Shown: positions 25,819-34,900 of the stretch, one piece after another | How positions within the stretch are numbered: position 1 is the stretch's first letter | Layout: the number at the start of each line of letters is the position of its first letter | DNA from: Gemmatimonadota bacterium | GTDB taxonomy: Bacteria; Gemmatimonadota; Gemmatimonadetes; Gemmatimonadales; GWC2-71-9 | Reading direction: 5' to 3' | Length of the DNA: 45,526 bases | Assembly: GCA_003221005.1 (NCBI GenBank) | Contig: QHTZ01000057.1 | Span: forward strand, 1-45,526 | Notes under the pieces: model-generated | The model's input: the letters and a program-made list of their open reading frames with translations, nothing else | Database searches by the model: none | What the model was told of the DNA's origin: nothing | Program-made: the position numbers and the translations under genes

Positions 25819-26714
25819 GGGTGCAGGCGCCGTTCACGGTGACGGAAGAGGACTGCGCGTACGTCGTGGCGCCGGCCAAGGAGTTCCGCCTGACGGTCAC
25901 GATCGAGTGGCCGCATCCCCTCATCGGGCGCCAGGCCGGGAGCTACGACGTGACGCCCGAGGTGTTCGCGCGCGAGCTCGCGCCGGCGCGCACGTTCGGC
26001 TTCACGAGCGAGATCGCCGACCTCCAGGCAAAGGGGCTCATCAAGGGCGCGTCGCAGGCGAGCGCCATCCTGCTCGACGACCGGGCCATCGTGAACGGCG
26101 GCAAGCTTCGCTGGCCGGACGAGTTCGTGCGGCACAAGGCGGTCGACGTCATCGGCGACCTGGCGCTCACCGGTGCCCGCATCCGCGCGCACGTCATTGC
26201 CACCCGACCGAGCCACAAGGGCAACGTTGCCTTGGCGCGCGCCCTGTCGCGCGCCGCGAAGCGGGCGGGCCCGCCCAAGATGGACATCGGGCGGATCATG
26301 GACGTGCTCCCCCATCGCTATCCGTTCCTGCTCGTGGACCGGATCATCGAGATCGAAGGACAGCAGCGCATCGTCGGCATCAAGAACGTCACGATCAACG
26401 AGCAGTTCTTCCAGGGCCATTTCCCCGGTCATCCCATCATGCCGGGTGTGCTCATCATCGAGGCGATGGCGCAGGTGGGTGGGATGCTGCTCATGACCCA
26501 CTTCGAGGGGCAGAACGTGGAGGACAAGGTCGTCTACTTCATGTCGCTCGACAACGTGAAGTTCCGCCGGCCCGTGGTTCCGGGAGACCAGATCCGCTTC
26601 GAGCTGGAGATGCTGCAATTCCGGGGCAGGACCTGCCGCATGAAGGGTGTGGGGTACGTTGACGGCCAGGTGGTGGCGGAGGCGGAGATGATGGCCATGG
26701 TCACCGACCGGTGA
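25794..26714 (+). CDS. fabZ: LpxC C-terminal part fused to FabZ dehydratase
   Basis: 307-residue frame. Residues about 1-155 match LpxC domain II: 'ARTFGFTSEI' (Thr191 equivalent), 'DEFVRHKAVDVIGD' with zinc ligands His and Asp, and 'SHKGN' near the His265 equivalent. Residues about 160-306 form FabZ with 'HRYPFLLVDRI', 'GHFPGHPIMPGVL' (catalytic His) and 'EAMAQ' (catalytic Glu). LpxC-FabZ fusions are known in Bacteroidota and relatives. The LpxC part lacks Glu78/His79 because of the deletion upstream, so deacetylase activity is not expected from this copy; FabZ could still be made from this frame. Confidence 0.85.
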   Translation: MGGEPVVLRVQAPFTVTEEDCAYVVAPAKEFRLTVTIEWPHPLIGRQAGSYDVTPEVFARELAPARTFGFTSEIADLQAKGLIKGASQASAILLDDRAIVNGGKLRWPDEFVRHKAVDVIGDLALTGARIRAHVIATRPSHKGNVALARALSRAAKRAGPPKMDIGRIMDVLPHRYPFLLVDRIIEIEGQQRIVGIKNVTINEQFFQGHFPGHPIMPGVLIIEAMAQVGGMLLMTHFEGQNVEDKVVYFMSLDNVKFRRPVVPGDQIRFELEMLQFRGRTCRMKGVGYVDGQVVAEAEMMAMVTDR

Positions 26715-26751
26715 TTCACCGCACCGCGCTCGTCGATCCCACGGCGCATTG
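26711..26751 (+). pseudogene. lpxA: 5' fragment of lpxA, cut by a frame-breaking deletion
   Basis: GTG 26711 overlaps the fabZ stop (GTGA) and begins 'VIHRTALVDPTAH', the standard LpxA N-terminus, then hits TGA. The remainder of LpxA resumes in another frame at about 26745. Comparison by eye with E. coli LpxA suggests loss of about 36 codons (residues about 14-49), again not a multiple of three. Confidence 0.75.
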
Positions 26752-27390
26752 ATCGAGCGCAACGCGAAGCTCGGCACGGGCGTGAAGGTCGGGTACGGAA
26801 CCGTGATCGGCAACGACCCGCAGGACCTCAAGTACGAGGGGGCGGAGACCTGGGTCGAGATCGGCGATGGCACCGTCCTGCGCGAGTACTGCACGATCAA
26901 CCGGGGGACGGCGGCCACGGGGAAGACGACGGTGGGCGAGCGCTGCTTCCTGATGTCGTACGTGCACGTCGCACACGACTGTGCGATCGGCAACGACGTG
27001 ATCATCGCGAACGCGGTGCAGATGGCCGGTCACGTGACGGTGGAGGACCGCGCCATCATCAGCGGGCTCATCGGGATCCACCAGTTCGTGCGCATCGGGA
27101 CGTTCGCGTTCGTGGGTGGCGGGTCCCGGGTGAACCAGGACGTGCCGCCCTACACCAAGGCGGTGGGCAACCCGGTGCATCTGTACGGGCTCAATTCGGT
27201 GGGCTTGCAGCGGGCCGGGTTCGCGCCGGAGGTGAAGCTGGCGCTGAAGCGCGCCTACCGGCTGCTGTTCAACTCCGACCTGACCGTGAGCCAGGGGATC
27301 GCGCGGGCTCGTTCCGAGCTGCCGAGCGTCCCCGAGATCGAGCACTTCCTCCGGTTCATCGAGGGCTCCCAGCGAGGGGTGCTGGTGTGA
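26749..27390 (+). CDS. lpxA: Acyl-ACP--UDP-N-acetylglucosamine O-acyltransferase LpxA, N-terminally truncated
   Basis: 213-residue frame covering most of LpxA, first enzyme of lipid A synthesis: hexapeptide repeats, 'NDPQDLKYEG', 'AHDCAIGNDVIIANAVQMAGHV' with the catalytic His in 'VHVAHDC', and the C-terminal 'GLNSVGLQRAGF'. Normal LpxA is about 260 residues; the first coils are missing here because of the upstream deletion. A TTG at 26749 would be the only start. The active-site region is intact, so the question is folding and expression. Confidence 0.85.
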   Translation: MIERNAKLGTGVKVGYGTVIGNDPQDLKYEGAETWVEIGDGTVLREYCTINRGTAATGKTTVGERCFLMSYVHVAHDCAIGNDVIIANAVQMAGHVTVEDRAIISGLIGIHQFVRIGTFAFVGGGSRVNQDVPPYTKAVGNPVHLYGLNSVGLQRAGFAPEVKLALKRAYRLLFNSDLTVSQGIARARSELPSVPEIEHFLRFIEGSQRGVLV

Positions 27391-28364
27391 CGGGGGGGCC
27401 GGTGCGCGTAGGGGTCGTCGGCACCGGAGCCCTGGGCTATCACCATGTGCGGCTGCTGCGGCGACTGCCGGGCGCCGAGCTGGTGGGGATCTACGACATC
27501 AATCCGGCGCGGGCCGCCCAGGTGGCGGGTGAGCTGGAAACGGTCGCCTACCCCTCGCTCGACGCACTGCTCGATCGCGTCGCAGCGGTGACGGTGGCGG
27601 TGCCTACGCCGGCCCACACCAGTGTGGGGCTGGCGGTGCTGGAGCGGGGCCGGGGCCTGCTGATGGAGAAGCCCCTGGCGGACTCGGTCGCGGGCGCGGA
27701 GCAGCTGGTGCAGCGCGCCGCCGCCGCGCAGGCCGTGCTCCAGGTCGGGCACGTGGAGCGGTTCAACCGCGCAGTGCGCGCCGCCGCGCCGTACCTCGAG
27801 GAGCCGCGGTTCCTCCAGACCGAGCGCCTGGCCCCGTTCCAACCGCGCGGCACCGACGTGGCGGTGATCCTCGACCTCATGATCCACGACCTCGATCTCG
27901 TGCTCGAGCTCGTCCGCTCGGACGTGACCGACGTGCGGGCGACCGGGGTCGCGATTCTCACGCCCCACGTGGACATCGCAAACGCGCGGGTCGAGTTCTC
28001 CAACGGCGCGGTCGCGAACGTCACCGCGAGCCGGGTCTCGCGCGAGCGCACCCGCAAGCTCCGGATCTTCCAGCACACCGGCTACTTCTCCCTCGACTTG
28101 GCGCAGGGCCGCGGCGACTTCTATCGCCTGAAGCCGGGCTGGCAGTCACTCGGCGCGACGACGCTCGAAGCCATCGTCGAGCACGTCCCGCTTCAGGCCT
28201 CCGAGGCAGAGCCGCTCCGGCTCGAGCTCGAGAGCTTCGTCCGCGCGGTGCGCGGCGAGGGCGAGGTGGTCGTATCGGGGGCCGCCGGGGCGCAGGCCCT
28301 GGCGCTGGCCTTCCGGGTCGCCGACGCAGTTCAGGCCTCGCCGCTCGCCGCGGCGCGACCGTGA
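27387..28364 (+). CDS. Gfo/Idh/MocA family oxidoreductase
   Basis: 325-residue NAD(P)-dependent oxidoreductase with an N-terminal Rossmann motif 'GVVGTGALGYHHV' and the conserved 'MEKPLADS', followed by a C-terminal substrate domain. Its place between lpxA and lpxB, with 4-bp overlaps on both sides, suggests a sugar-nucleotide role. A comparable gene, gnnA, oxidises UDP-GlcNAc in bacteria that make GlcN3N lipid A, but needs the aminotransferase GnnB, not seen here. Function unproven. Confidence 0.85.
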   Translation: MTGGPVRVGVVGTGALGYHHVRLLRRLPGAELVGIYDINPARAAQVAGELETVAYPSLDALLDRVAAVTVAVPTPAHTSVGLAVLERGRGLLMEKPLADSVAGAEQLVQRAAAAQAVLQVGHVERFNRAVRAAAPYLEEPRFLQTERLAPFQPRGTDVAVILDLMIHDLDLVLELVRSDVTDVRATGVAILTPHVDIANARVEFSNGAVANVTASRVSRERTRKLRIFQHTGYFSLDLAQGRGDFYRLKPGWQSLGATTLEAIVEHVPLQASEAEPLRLELESFVRAVRGEGEVVVSGAAGAQALALAFRVADAVQASPLAAARP

Positions 28365-29470
28365 ACCGGCCTGTCCGCATTTACGTCTCGGCGGGCGAGC
28401 CGTCGGGCGACGCGCACGCCGCGGCTGTCGTATCCGCGCTGCGGGGGCGCCTCGACGCCCAGGTCGAGGCGTTCGGCGGCCCCTGCCTCGAGGCGGCGGG
28501 CGCGACGGTGCTCGATCGCATGGAGCACTACTCGGTGATGGGCTTCGTCGAGGCGCTGTGGAAGTTCCCGGCGCACTTCCGCCTGCTCCGGCGCGTGCGT
28601 GCGGCGTTCGAGGCCGGGCGCTACGACCTCGCCATCCTCGTGGACTACCCCGGCTATCACCTACGCGCCGCCGCGGCGGCCGCGGCGGTAGGCGTGCCAG
28701 TGCTGTACTATGTCGCGCCCCAGATGTGGGCGTGGGCTCCGGGGCGTGTGCGCTGGCTCGCGTCCGTGCGCCGGCTGGCGGTAATCCTTCCCTTCGAGGA
28801 ACGGTTCTTCCGGGAGCACGGGGTGGCCGCGACCTTCGTCGGCCATCCGCTGCGCGATCGGCCGCTCCCGCCGGAGCGGACGGAGGCCCGGCGTATGCTG
28901 GGCCTCGATCCGGCGCGTCCCGTGCTCGGCCTGTTCCCGGGGAGCCGGGCGCAAGAGGTCAGCCGCCTGTGGCCCGCGTTCCGCGACGCGGCGCGCGCCA
29001 TTGTCGCGCGGCGCGGCGACGTTCAGGTCGTGGTTGCCGGCACGCCGGTGGGACGGTACCCCGCGCCAGGCGCCATCCGCGTCCATACCGGCGATCCCTT
29101 GGCCGTCTTCGGCGCCTCCGATGCCGCGCTCTGTAAGGCGGGGACGACGACCCTCGAGGCGGCGCTCGCCGACGTGCCGATGGTGATCGCCTACAGCTTG
29201 CATCCCCTCTCGTTCGCGATCGCGATTCGCTTGCTGCGGGTACCGCACGTCGGCCTCGTGAACCTGATCGCCGGACGCGAGGTCGCCCCGGAGCTGCTGC
29301 AAGGCGCAGTCACGCCGGCCGCGCTCGCGGAGAGGGTACTGCCCCTCCTCGAGCGGGACAGCGCCGCGGCGCGGCGCCAGCTGGAGGGGCTGGCCCTGGT
29401 GCGTGAGCGACTCGGGCCGCCCGGCGCCGCGCAGCGCGTAGCAGATCTCGCCGCGGAACTCGTGGGGTGA
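28361..29470 (+). CDS. lpxB: Lipid-A-disaccharide synthase LpxB
   Basis: 369-residue glycosyltransferase joining UDP-diacylglucosamine and lipid X. Typical N-terminus 'VSAGEPSGDAHAAAVV', then 'MGFVEAL', 'VDYPGYH', 'YYVAPQMWAW' and 'GTTTLEAAL' in the C-terminal domain. Length is normal. GTG start overlaps the oxidoreductase stop (GTGA). Confidence 0.95.
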   Translation: MNRPVRIYVSAGEPSGDAHAAAVVSALRGRLDAQVEAFGGPCLEAAGATVLDRMEHYSVMGFVEALWKFPAHFRLLRRVRAAFEAGRYDLAILVDYPGYHLRAAAAAAAVGVPVLYYVAPQMWAWAPGRVRWLASVRRLAVILPFEERFFREHGVAATFVGHPLRDRPLPPERTEARRMLGLDPARPVLGLFPGSRAQEVSRLWPAFRDAARAIVARRGDVQVVVAGTPVGRYPAPGAIRVHTGDPLAVFGASDAALCKAGTTTLEAALADVPMVIAYSLHPLSFAIAIRLLRVPHVGLVNLIAGREVAPELLQGAVTPAALAERVLPLLERDSAAARRQLEGLALVRERLGPPGAAQRVADLAAELVG

Positions 29471-30120
29471 AGCTCCAGTGGGCTGAGCCGTTGGTCGCGC
29501 GAGTGACCGCGGGTCTGGTGCGTCTGCTGGCGAGCACCTGGCGGTACCGCGTGGCGGGCTGGGAGCACGTCCGGGCGGCGCGCGCCGCCGGGCGGCCGAT
29601 TGTCTATCTCCTGTGGCACAGCCGCCTGCTGCCGCTCATCCACAGCCGGCGCGGCGAGGGGGTTGCGCTGCTCATCAGCCGGCACCGGGACGGCGGCTAC
29701 CTCGCCGAGCTGTGCGAGCGCTGGGGCTACCAGGTGGTACGGGGCTCGAGCCGGCGGGGCGGGGCGGTGGGGCTGCGCGGCCTGATCCGCTACCTGCAGG
29801 AGGGCACTGAGGTTGGAACCACGCCGGACGGGCCCCAGGGACCGGCAGAGCGCGTGAAGCCCGGCGCGCTGGTTGCGGCGCAGCACGCCCGCGCCTTCGT
29901 CATCGCGATGGGGGCGCGCGCGTCGTCCGCGTGGTGGATTCAGTCGTGGGACCGGCTCTGCATCCCGAGACCGTTCGCCACCGTCGACGTGGTGTACAGT
30001 CCGCCACTCGAGATCGCTGATGGCAAGGACGGATTGCGGCGGGGAATCGCGGAGGTCGAGCGGGCGCTGCACGACGTGACTTACGGTGGCGAAGAGGGAA
30101 GGGGGACGGGGGACGGGTGA
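29467..30120 (+). CDS. Lysophospholipid acyltransferase-like protein (DUF374)
   Basis: 217-residue DUF374/LPLAT-like protein. 'YLLWHSRLLPLI' resembles the H-x4-D/E acyltransferase block and 'GTTPDGPQGP' is the family motif. Members with this domain occur in lpx operons, and a role in lipid A acylation is suspected but not established. It overlaps lpxB and lpxK (GTGA each). The C-terminal EEGRGTGDG is encoded by repeated GGGGGACGGG. Confidence 0.85.
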   Translation: MKLQWAEPLVARVTAGLVRLLASTWRYRVAGWEHVRAARAAGRPIVYLLWHSRLLPLIHSRRGEGVALLISRHRDGGYLAELCERWGYQVVRGSSRRGGAVGLRGLIRYLQEGTEVGTTPDGPQGPAERVKPGALVAAQHARAFVIAMGARASSAWWIQSWDRLCIPRPFATVDVVYSPPLEIADGKDGLRRGIAEVERALHDVTYGGEEGRGTGDG

Positions 30121-31151
30121 ATGCTGCTCGCGTCGCGCGCTGGGTGTGGGGGGACGGTGCCGCGGCGAAGATCGCGCGGGTGCCGCTGATCCCGCTGGCG
30201 CTCGCGTACGGCGCAACGATGCGGCTGCGCGCGGCGGCGTACGAGCGCGGTCTGCTTCCCACCGAGCGCTTGCCCCTGCCCGCGGTGGCGATCGGCAACC
30301 TCTCGGTCGGCGGGACGGGGAAGACGCCCCTCGCAGCGTGGATCGCGCGTTTTTACGCGACGCGGGGATGCCGGCCCGCCGTCTTGCTGCGCGGCTACGG
30401 CGGCGATGAGCCGCTGGTGCACCGGCGGCTGGTGCCGGAAGCCGTGGTCGTCGCCGATCCGGACCGTGGCGCCGGGGCACGGCGGGCTGTCACGGAGGGC
30501 GCCCGGGTACTATTGCTCGATGACGCCTTCCAGCTGCTGCGGGTGGCGCGAGATCTGAACATCCTCGTGGTCAGCGCTGAGAGCGCCGAAGTGGCGCCGT
30601 GGGCATTGCCCGCGGGGCCGTGGCGGGAGGGGTGGGGCGCGCTGCGCCGCGCCGACTGCGTCGTCGTGACGCGCAAGCGCGCGGCGAGCGACGCAGCCGG
30701 GGCGCTCGCGGCTCGCTTGTCAGCTCGGCGGCCCGGGCTGACGGTGAGCGTGGCCCAGCTGGCCTGCGAGCGGCTCGAGGGGTTGCAGTCGGGAACCAGC
30801 CAGCCAGCCACCGTTCTGCGGGGCAGGCGCGTCCTGGCTGCCGCGGGGATCGCCGATCCCGCGAGCTTTGCGGCGCAGCTCGGTGCCCTCGGTGCCGACG
30901 TGCAACTTGTGGCGTACCAAGATCATCACCCCTATCGGCTGGGCGATATCGACCGGCTGGTGCAGGCCGCGCAGCGCGCGGGGGCGGATTATGTTGTAGT
31001 CACCGAAAAGGACGCCGTTAAGCTCCGGGGCCGCTGGCCGCAGCGGGCGCCCGAGCCCCTGGTCGCCGCCTTGGATGTGCGCTGGGAGTGGGGCGGCCGG
31101 CTGTTGGAGGAGGCCCTCGAGGCGGTACTGGCGAGGCAACCACGGTCATGA
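30117..31151 (+). CDS. lpxK: Tetraacyldisaccharide 4'-kinase LpxK
   Basis: 344-residue membrane-associated kinase adding the 4'-phosphate to lipid A. P-loop 'VGGTGKTP', then '[16 protein letters not shown]', '[11 protein letters not shown]' (DDGxQ-type motif with Ala in place of Gly) and 'LPAGPWREG'. Length normal. GTG start overlaps the previous gene; ends with ATGA overlap with the dehydrogenase gene. It is the last lpx gene of the cluster; no waaA is nearby. Confidence 0.94.
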   Translation: MNAARVARWVWGDGAAAKIARVPLIPLALAYGATMRLRAAAYERGLLPTERLPLPAVAIGNLSVGGTGKTPLAAWIARFYATRGCRPAVLLRGYGGDEPLVHRRLVPEAVVVADPDRGAGARRAVTEGARVLLLDDAFQLLRVARDLNILVVSAESAEVAPWALPAGPWREGWGALRRADCVVVTRKRAASDAAGALAARLSARRPGLTVSVAQLACERLEGLQSGTSQPATVLRGRRVLAAAGIADPASFAAQLGALGADVQLVAYQDHHPYRLGDIDRLVQAAQRAGADYVVVTEKDAVKLRGRWPQRAPEPLVAALDVRWEWGGRLLEEALEAVLARQPRS

Positions 31152-32461
31152 GTGAACCTGCCATCAAGTCGGACGCGCAACCCGCCGTCATCCGGCCGGA
31201 CAAGGAAACCTTCCTGGCTGAGGAGAACCCGTTCGAAGCGATGATGGAGCGCTTCGACCATGCCGCGCAGCTCCTCTCGCTAGATCCCGGCCTCTACAAA
31301 GTCCTCCGCCATCCCGAAAAGCAGATCATCGTCTCCGTCCCGATCATCCGCGACAGCGGGGAGCTCGAGGTGTTCACCGGGTACCGGGTGCTCTACAACA
31401 CGTCGCGGGGCCCGGCGAAGGGTGGCATTCGGTTCGACCTGAACGTGACGCTGGAAGAGGTAAAGGCGCTGGCGGCCTGGATGACCTGGAAGTGCGCGCT
31501 CGTGAACATCCCGTTCGGGGGCTCCAAGGGCGGGGTGGTGTGCGATCCCGCGTCGATGTCGCTCGGCGAGCTGGAGCGGGTCACGCGGCGCTACACGGCC
31601 AGCATCATCGAGACGCTGGGGCCCGACTCCGACGTGCCCGCTCCGGACGTGAACACGAACGAGCGCGTGATGGCCTGGATCATGGACACGTATTCCATGC
31701 ACACTCGTCACACAGTGACGGCGGTCGTCACGGGAAAGCCCGTCGAGATGGGGGGCTCGCTCGGGCGGCGTGAGGCGACGGGGCGGGGCTGTATGTTCGT
31801 GACTCGGGAGGCGCTCGCGCGGGTCGGCCAGTCGCTCAAGGGAGCGCGCATCGTGGTGCAGGGCTTCGGGAATGTCGGCTCGGTGTCGGCGGACCTGATG
31901 GCGAAGGAGGGAGCCTCGATCGTCGCGGTGTCGGACAAGTCGGGAGGTCTGCACAACCCGAAGGGGCTCGACGTGCCCGACCTCATCAAGTGGGTGAAAG
32001 AGCATCGTCAGCTGGCGGGCTATCTCCGAGCCGAGGCGGTCGCCAACGACGCGTTGCTCACGCTCGACTGCGACGTGCTCGTGCCCGCGGCGACCGAGAA
32101 CGTGATCACGCGCAAGAACGCCGGGCAGATCAAGGCCAAGGTCATCTGCGAGGGCGCCAACGGCCCCACCACGGCGGCAGCGGACGAGATCCTCGAGAAG
32201 AAGGGGGTGTTCGTGATCCCCGACATCCTGGCCAACGCGGGCGGCGTGACGGTGAGCTACTTCGAGTGGGTCCAGGACCGCGGCGGCTACTTCTGGGACG
32301 AGGAGACCGTGAACCGCCGGCTCGAGAGCATCATGACGCGGTCGTTCGCCGAAACCATGGCGATGGCCGACAAGCACACGGTGAGCAACCGGATCGCGTG
32401 CTATATGCTCGCCGTAGACCGAGTGGCGGCCATGCACCGGCTGCGCGGCATGTATGCCTGA
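31148..32461 (+). CDS. gdhA: Glu/Leu/Phe/Val dehydrogenase, glutamate dehydrogenase type
   Basis: 437 residues. 'GPAKGGIRF' and '[16 protein letters not shown]' give the two catalytic/substrate lysine regions, 'VPAPDVNT' the catalytic Asp, and 'VQGFGNVGS' the Rossmann cofactor motif. It deaminates an amino acid to its 2-oxo acid with NAD(P); glutamate is the most likely substrate by similarity, but leucine or phenylalanine cannot be ruled out. Start at ATG 31148 overlaps the lpxK stop; an upstream GTG frame would overlap lpxK more. Confidence 0.93.
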   Translation: MSEPAIKSDAQPAVIRPDKETFLAEENPFEAMMERFDHAAQLLSLDPGLYKVLRHPEKQIIVSVPIIRDSGELEVFTGYRVLYNTSRGPAKGGIRFDLNVTLEEVKALAAWMTWKCALVNIPFGGSKGGVVCDPASMSLGELERVTRRYTASIIETLGPDSDVPAPDVNTNERVMAWIMDTYSMHTRHTVTAVVTGKPVEMGGSLGRREATGRGCMFVTREALARVGQSLKGARIVVQGFGNVGSVSADLMAKEGASIVAVSDKSGGLHNPKGLDVPDLIKWVKEHRQLAGYLRAEAVANDALLTLDCDVLVPAATENVITRKNAGQIKAKVICEGANGPTTAAADEILEKKGVFVIPDILANAGGVTVSYFEWVQDRGGYFWDEETVNRRLESIMTRSFAETMAMADKHTVSNRIACYMLAVDRVAAMHRLRGMYA

Positions 32462-32886
32462 TGCGCTACCGCGTGGTCGCGGTGGGGCGCATGAAGGACG
32501 CGGCGCTCCGGGCGGCGCGTGACGGCTACCTGAAGCGGTTGCGGCGCTACGCGCGGGTGGAGGAGCTGGAAGTGAAGGACGAGGCGCGGATCCTCGGGGC
32601 GATTCCCGACGGCTCGCGCCTCGTAGCGCTTTCGCGCTCGGGCGAGGCATGGACGTCGCGCGGCCTCGCCGACCGCACGTCGCGGTGGGAGGCGGACGGC
32701 CGCGACGTGACGTTCGCGATCGGCGGTGCCGATGCGCTGCCCCCCGAAGTGCTCCACCGAGCCGAAGTTGTGTGGAGCTTATCCGCTATGACCCTGCCCC
32801 ACGAGCTGGCCCGCGTGGTGGTGCTCGAACAGCTGTACCGGGCGTATACGATCCGCCGCGGAGAGCCCTACCATCGCGGTGCTTGA
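32461..32886 (+). CDS. rlmH: 23S rRNA pseudouridine-1915 N3-methyltransferase RlmH
   Basis: 141-residue SPOUT-class methyltransferase. 'YRVVAVGRMKDAALRAARDGYLKRL' at the start, 'FAIGGADALPPEV' (SAM-binding knot) and the C-terminal 'LYRAYTIRRGEPYH' are diagnostic. The stop overlaps the AMMECR1 start by 8 bp, and its start overlaps the gdh stop by one base (TGATG). Confidence 0.93.
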   Translation: MRYRVVAVGRMKDAALRAARDGYLKRLRRYARVEELEVKDEARILGAIPDGSRLVALSRSGEAWTSRGLADRTSRWEADGRDVTFAIGGADALPPEVLHRAEVVWSLSAMTLPHELARVVVLEQLYRAYTIRRGEPYHRGA

Positions 32887-33439
32887 CCTGACGGCGGCCG
32901 ACCGGACCGCACTGCTCCGGCTGGCGCGCGGCGCGCTCGCGGCGTCCCTCGCCGGGACCGAGCCGCCGGCGCTGCCCGAAGGTGACGCCGTCCGGCAGCT
33001 GTGCGGCGCGTTCGTGACGCTGGCGGCCGACGGAGCGCTGCGCGGCTGCGTGGGGCACATGCGGGCGGATCGGCCCCTCGCGCACGTGGTGCGCGAGATG
33101 GCGGTGGCGGCCGGGCGCGACGACGCGCGGTTTCCGCCGGTGGCACCGTCGGAGCTGGGGGCGCTCCGGATCGAGATCTCGGTGCTGAGCGAGCCCACGG
33201 TGCTGGCGCCGGCGGTGCCGGAGCGGATCGTCATCGGCCGCGACGGTCTGCTGGTGCGTCGCGGCGGCGCGTCGGGGCTGCTGCTTCCTCAGGTGGCTCG
33301 CGAGCACCACTGGGGACCAGACGCGTTTCTTGCCGCGGTCTGCCGCAAGGCGGGGCTCGCGAGGGACGCCTGGCGGGAACCGGAAACACAGGTTCTCACG
33401 TTCCAAGCGCACGTGTTCGGAGAGACAGGGGAAGCGTGA
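32879..33439 (+). CDS. AMMECR1 domain protein (AmmeMemoRadiSam system protein A)
   Basis: 186 residues. The AMMECR1 signature 'CGAFVTLAADGALRGCVGH' is clear; the rest matches the family fold. In some genomes this protein is part of a three-gene AmmeMemoRadiSam set with a Memo-like and a radical SAM partner. Neither partner is visible here. The biochemical role is unknown; the association is only by name. GTG start, GTGA overlap with bshC. Confidence 0.88.
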   Translation: MLDLTAADRTALLRLARGALAASLAGTEPPALPEGDAVRQLCGAFVTLAADGALRGCVGHMRADRPLAHVVREMAVAAGRDDARFPPVAPSELGALRIEISVLSEPTVLAPAVPERIVIGRDGLLVRRGGASGLLLPQVAREHHWGPDAFLAAVCRKAGLARDAWREPETQVLTFQAHVFGETGEA

Positions 33440-34890
33440 TACCTCGGATCGTCCCGACGCTGCTCGCGCCGCTCGTGGTGCCGGAGCGGCGGGTTGCGCC
33501 GCGCCGGGTCGCGCCCGCGGTGGTCGCGGCGGCGCTGCCGGGACCGGGCCGCGAGCGTCTCGCCCAGGGAGACATCCTCGCCGTCACCACCGGCCAGCAA
33601 CCGGGGTTGTTCGCGGGTCCCCTGTACACGATCTACAAGGCGCTTTCGGCGATCGCGCTCGCCCGCCGGCTCGAGCGTGAGGGTGGTGTGGCCGTCGTTC
33701 CGGTCTTCTGGGTCGCGGGCGACGATCACGACTTCGCCGAGGCGAACCACACGTGGATCGTGGACAGTCAGGGGGACCTGGCGGAGCTGCGGCTGCGCGA
33801 GCGCCCCCCGGAAGCGCCGCTCCTGCCCCTGGCGCGCGAGCGTTGCGGCGTGGAGATCGAGGCGACCCTTGAGCGGTTGCGCGCGGCGACGCCGGAGACG
33901 GAGTTCAAGGCCCACGTGCTCGGCTGGCTTGGGTCGGCCTACCGGCCCGATGCAACGCTCGCCGACGCCTTCGCGGAGGCCTTGCACGCGCTGCTCGGAC
34001 CACACGGCCTGGTGGTGCTGCGGGCTCACGACCATGGTGCCAAGCAGACCGCCGCGCCCGCGGTCCTCGCGGCACTTTCCGTCACGCTCCCGGACGGTCA
34101 CACGCCCGTCCTCGTGGAGGCGCGGCTGGGCCGCGACCGGTTGCGCGCCGAGGGGGACGGTTGGGTCACGCGGCGCAGCGGCGAGCGCTTCACCCGGGCC
34201 GAGCTCGAGCGGATCGCGCGCGACACCCCCGACCGGCTCTCCCCCAACGTCCTGTTGCGTCCCGTCGTCGAGGCGGTGCTGCTCCCGACGGTCGCCTACG
34301 TCGCTGGCCCCGCCGAGCTGGAGTACCTCCCCGACGCCGCGCCGCTGTACGACGTCGTGGGTGGCGGGGCGGGCGGGGGGGGCGGGGGGGGCATCGCGCG
34401 ACAGGTGCCCGTGCCGCGCTGGTCCGGGGTGCTCGTGGAGGCACGGGTGGACAAGTTCATCGCGCGCCACGGACTGCGGCTCGAAGACTTCAACGGGAGG
34501 CCAGGTGAGCTTGAGACGCGCCTCGTGCGCGAGACCCTGCCACCCGACACCGAGGCCCGGTTCGCCGAGCTGCGCCGCAGCATCGCGGAGCAGTACGCGC
34601 GGCTGGTCCCGGTTGTGGAGCGTGTCGACCCCACGCTTGTCCGACCGGTGGAGTCGGCGCGCAATGGCGCGCTCGCCGCCACCCAGGAGATCGAGAAGAA
34701 GCTGCTCGCGAGCCTCAAGCGGGAGAACGAGACGCTCCTGCGCCAGCTCGCCCGCGCGCAAGCGACGCTCGCGCCGCGCGGCGAGCCGCAGGAACGCGTG
34801 CTCACGCTGGCGTCGTTCCTGATCCGCTATGGTCCCGGGCTGCTTGAAGCGCTGCAGCAAGAGGTGGCGCGGTGGGCGGACGCCTCATAG
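33436..34890 (+). CDS. bshC: Putative cysteine ligase BshC (bacillithiol biosynthesis)
   Basis: 484-residue BshC-type protein. Key motifs: 'TTGQQPGLFAGPLYTIYKA' and 'FWVAGDDHDFAEAN', then a C-terminal coiled-coil. In Bacillus BshC is needed for the final addition of cysteine to GlcN-malate to give bacillithiol. An unusual Gly-rich stretch 'GGGAGGGGGGG' (34363-34394), encoded by G-runs, sits in a loop between 'LYDVV' and 'VPRWSG'. bshA and bshB are not in the window. GTG start overlaps the AMMECR1 stop. Confidence 0.9.
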   Translation: MIPRIVPTLLAPLVVPERRVAPRRVAPAVVAAALPGPGRERLAQGDILAVTTGQQPGLFAGPLYTIYKALSAIALARRLEREGGVAVVPVFWVAGDDHDFAEANHTWIVDSQGDLAELRLRERPPEAPLLPLARERCGVEIEATLERLRAATPETEFKAHVLGWLGSAYRPDATLADAFAEALHALLGPHGLVVLRAHDHGAKQTAAPAVLAALSVTLPDGHTPVLVEARLGRDRLRAEGDGWVTRRSGERFTRAELERIARDTPDRLSPNVLLRPVVEAVLLPTVAYVAGPAELEYLPDAAPLYDVVGGGAGGGGGGGIARQVPVPRWSGVLVEARVDKFIARHGLRLEDFNGRPGELETRLVRETLPPDTEARFAELRRSIAEQYARLVPVVERVDPTLVRPVESARNGALAATQEIEKKLLASLKRENETLLRQLARAQATLAPRGEPQERVLTLASFLIRYGPGLLEALQQEVARWADAS

Positions 34891-34900
34891 AATCCCTGCC

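Noticed and set aside
25528-26714. Programmed frameshift joining the two lpxC parts
   Set aside because: About 35 codons, including a zinc ligand, are missing at the join; no slippery site or stop like that of prfB is seen.
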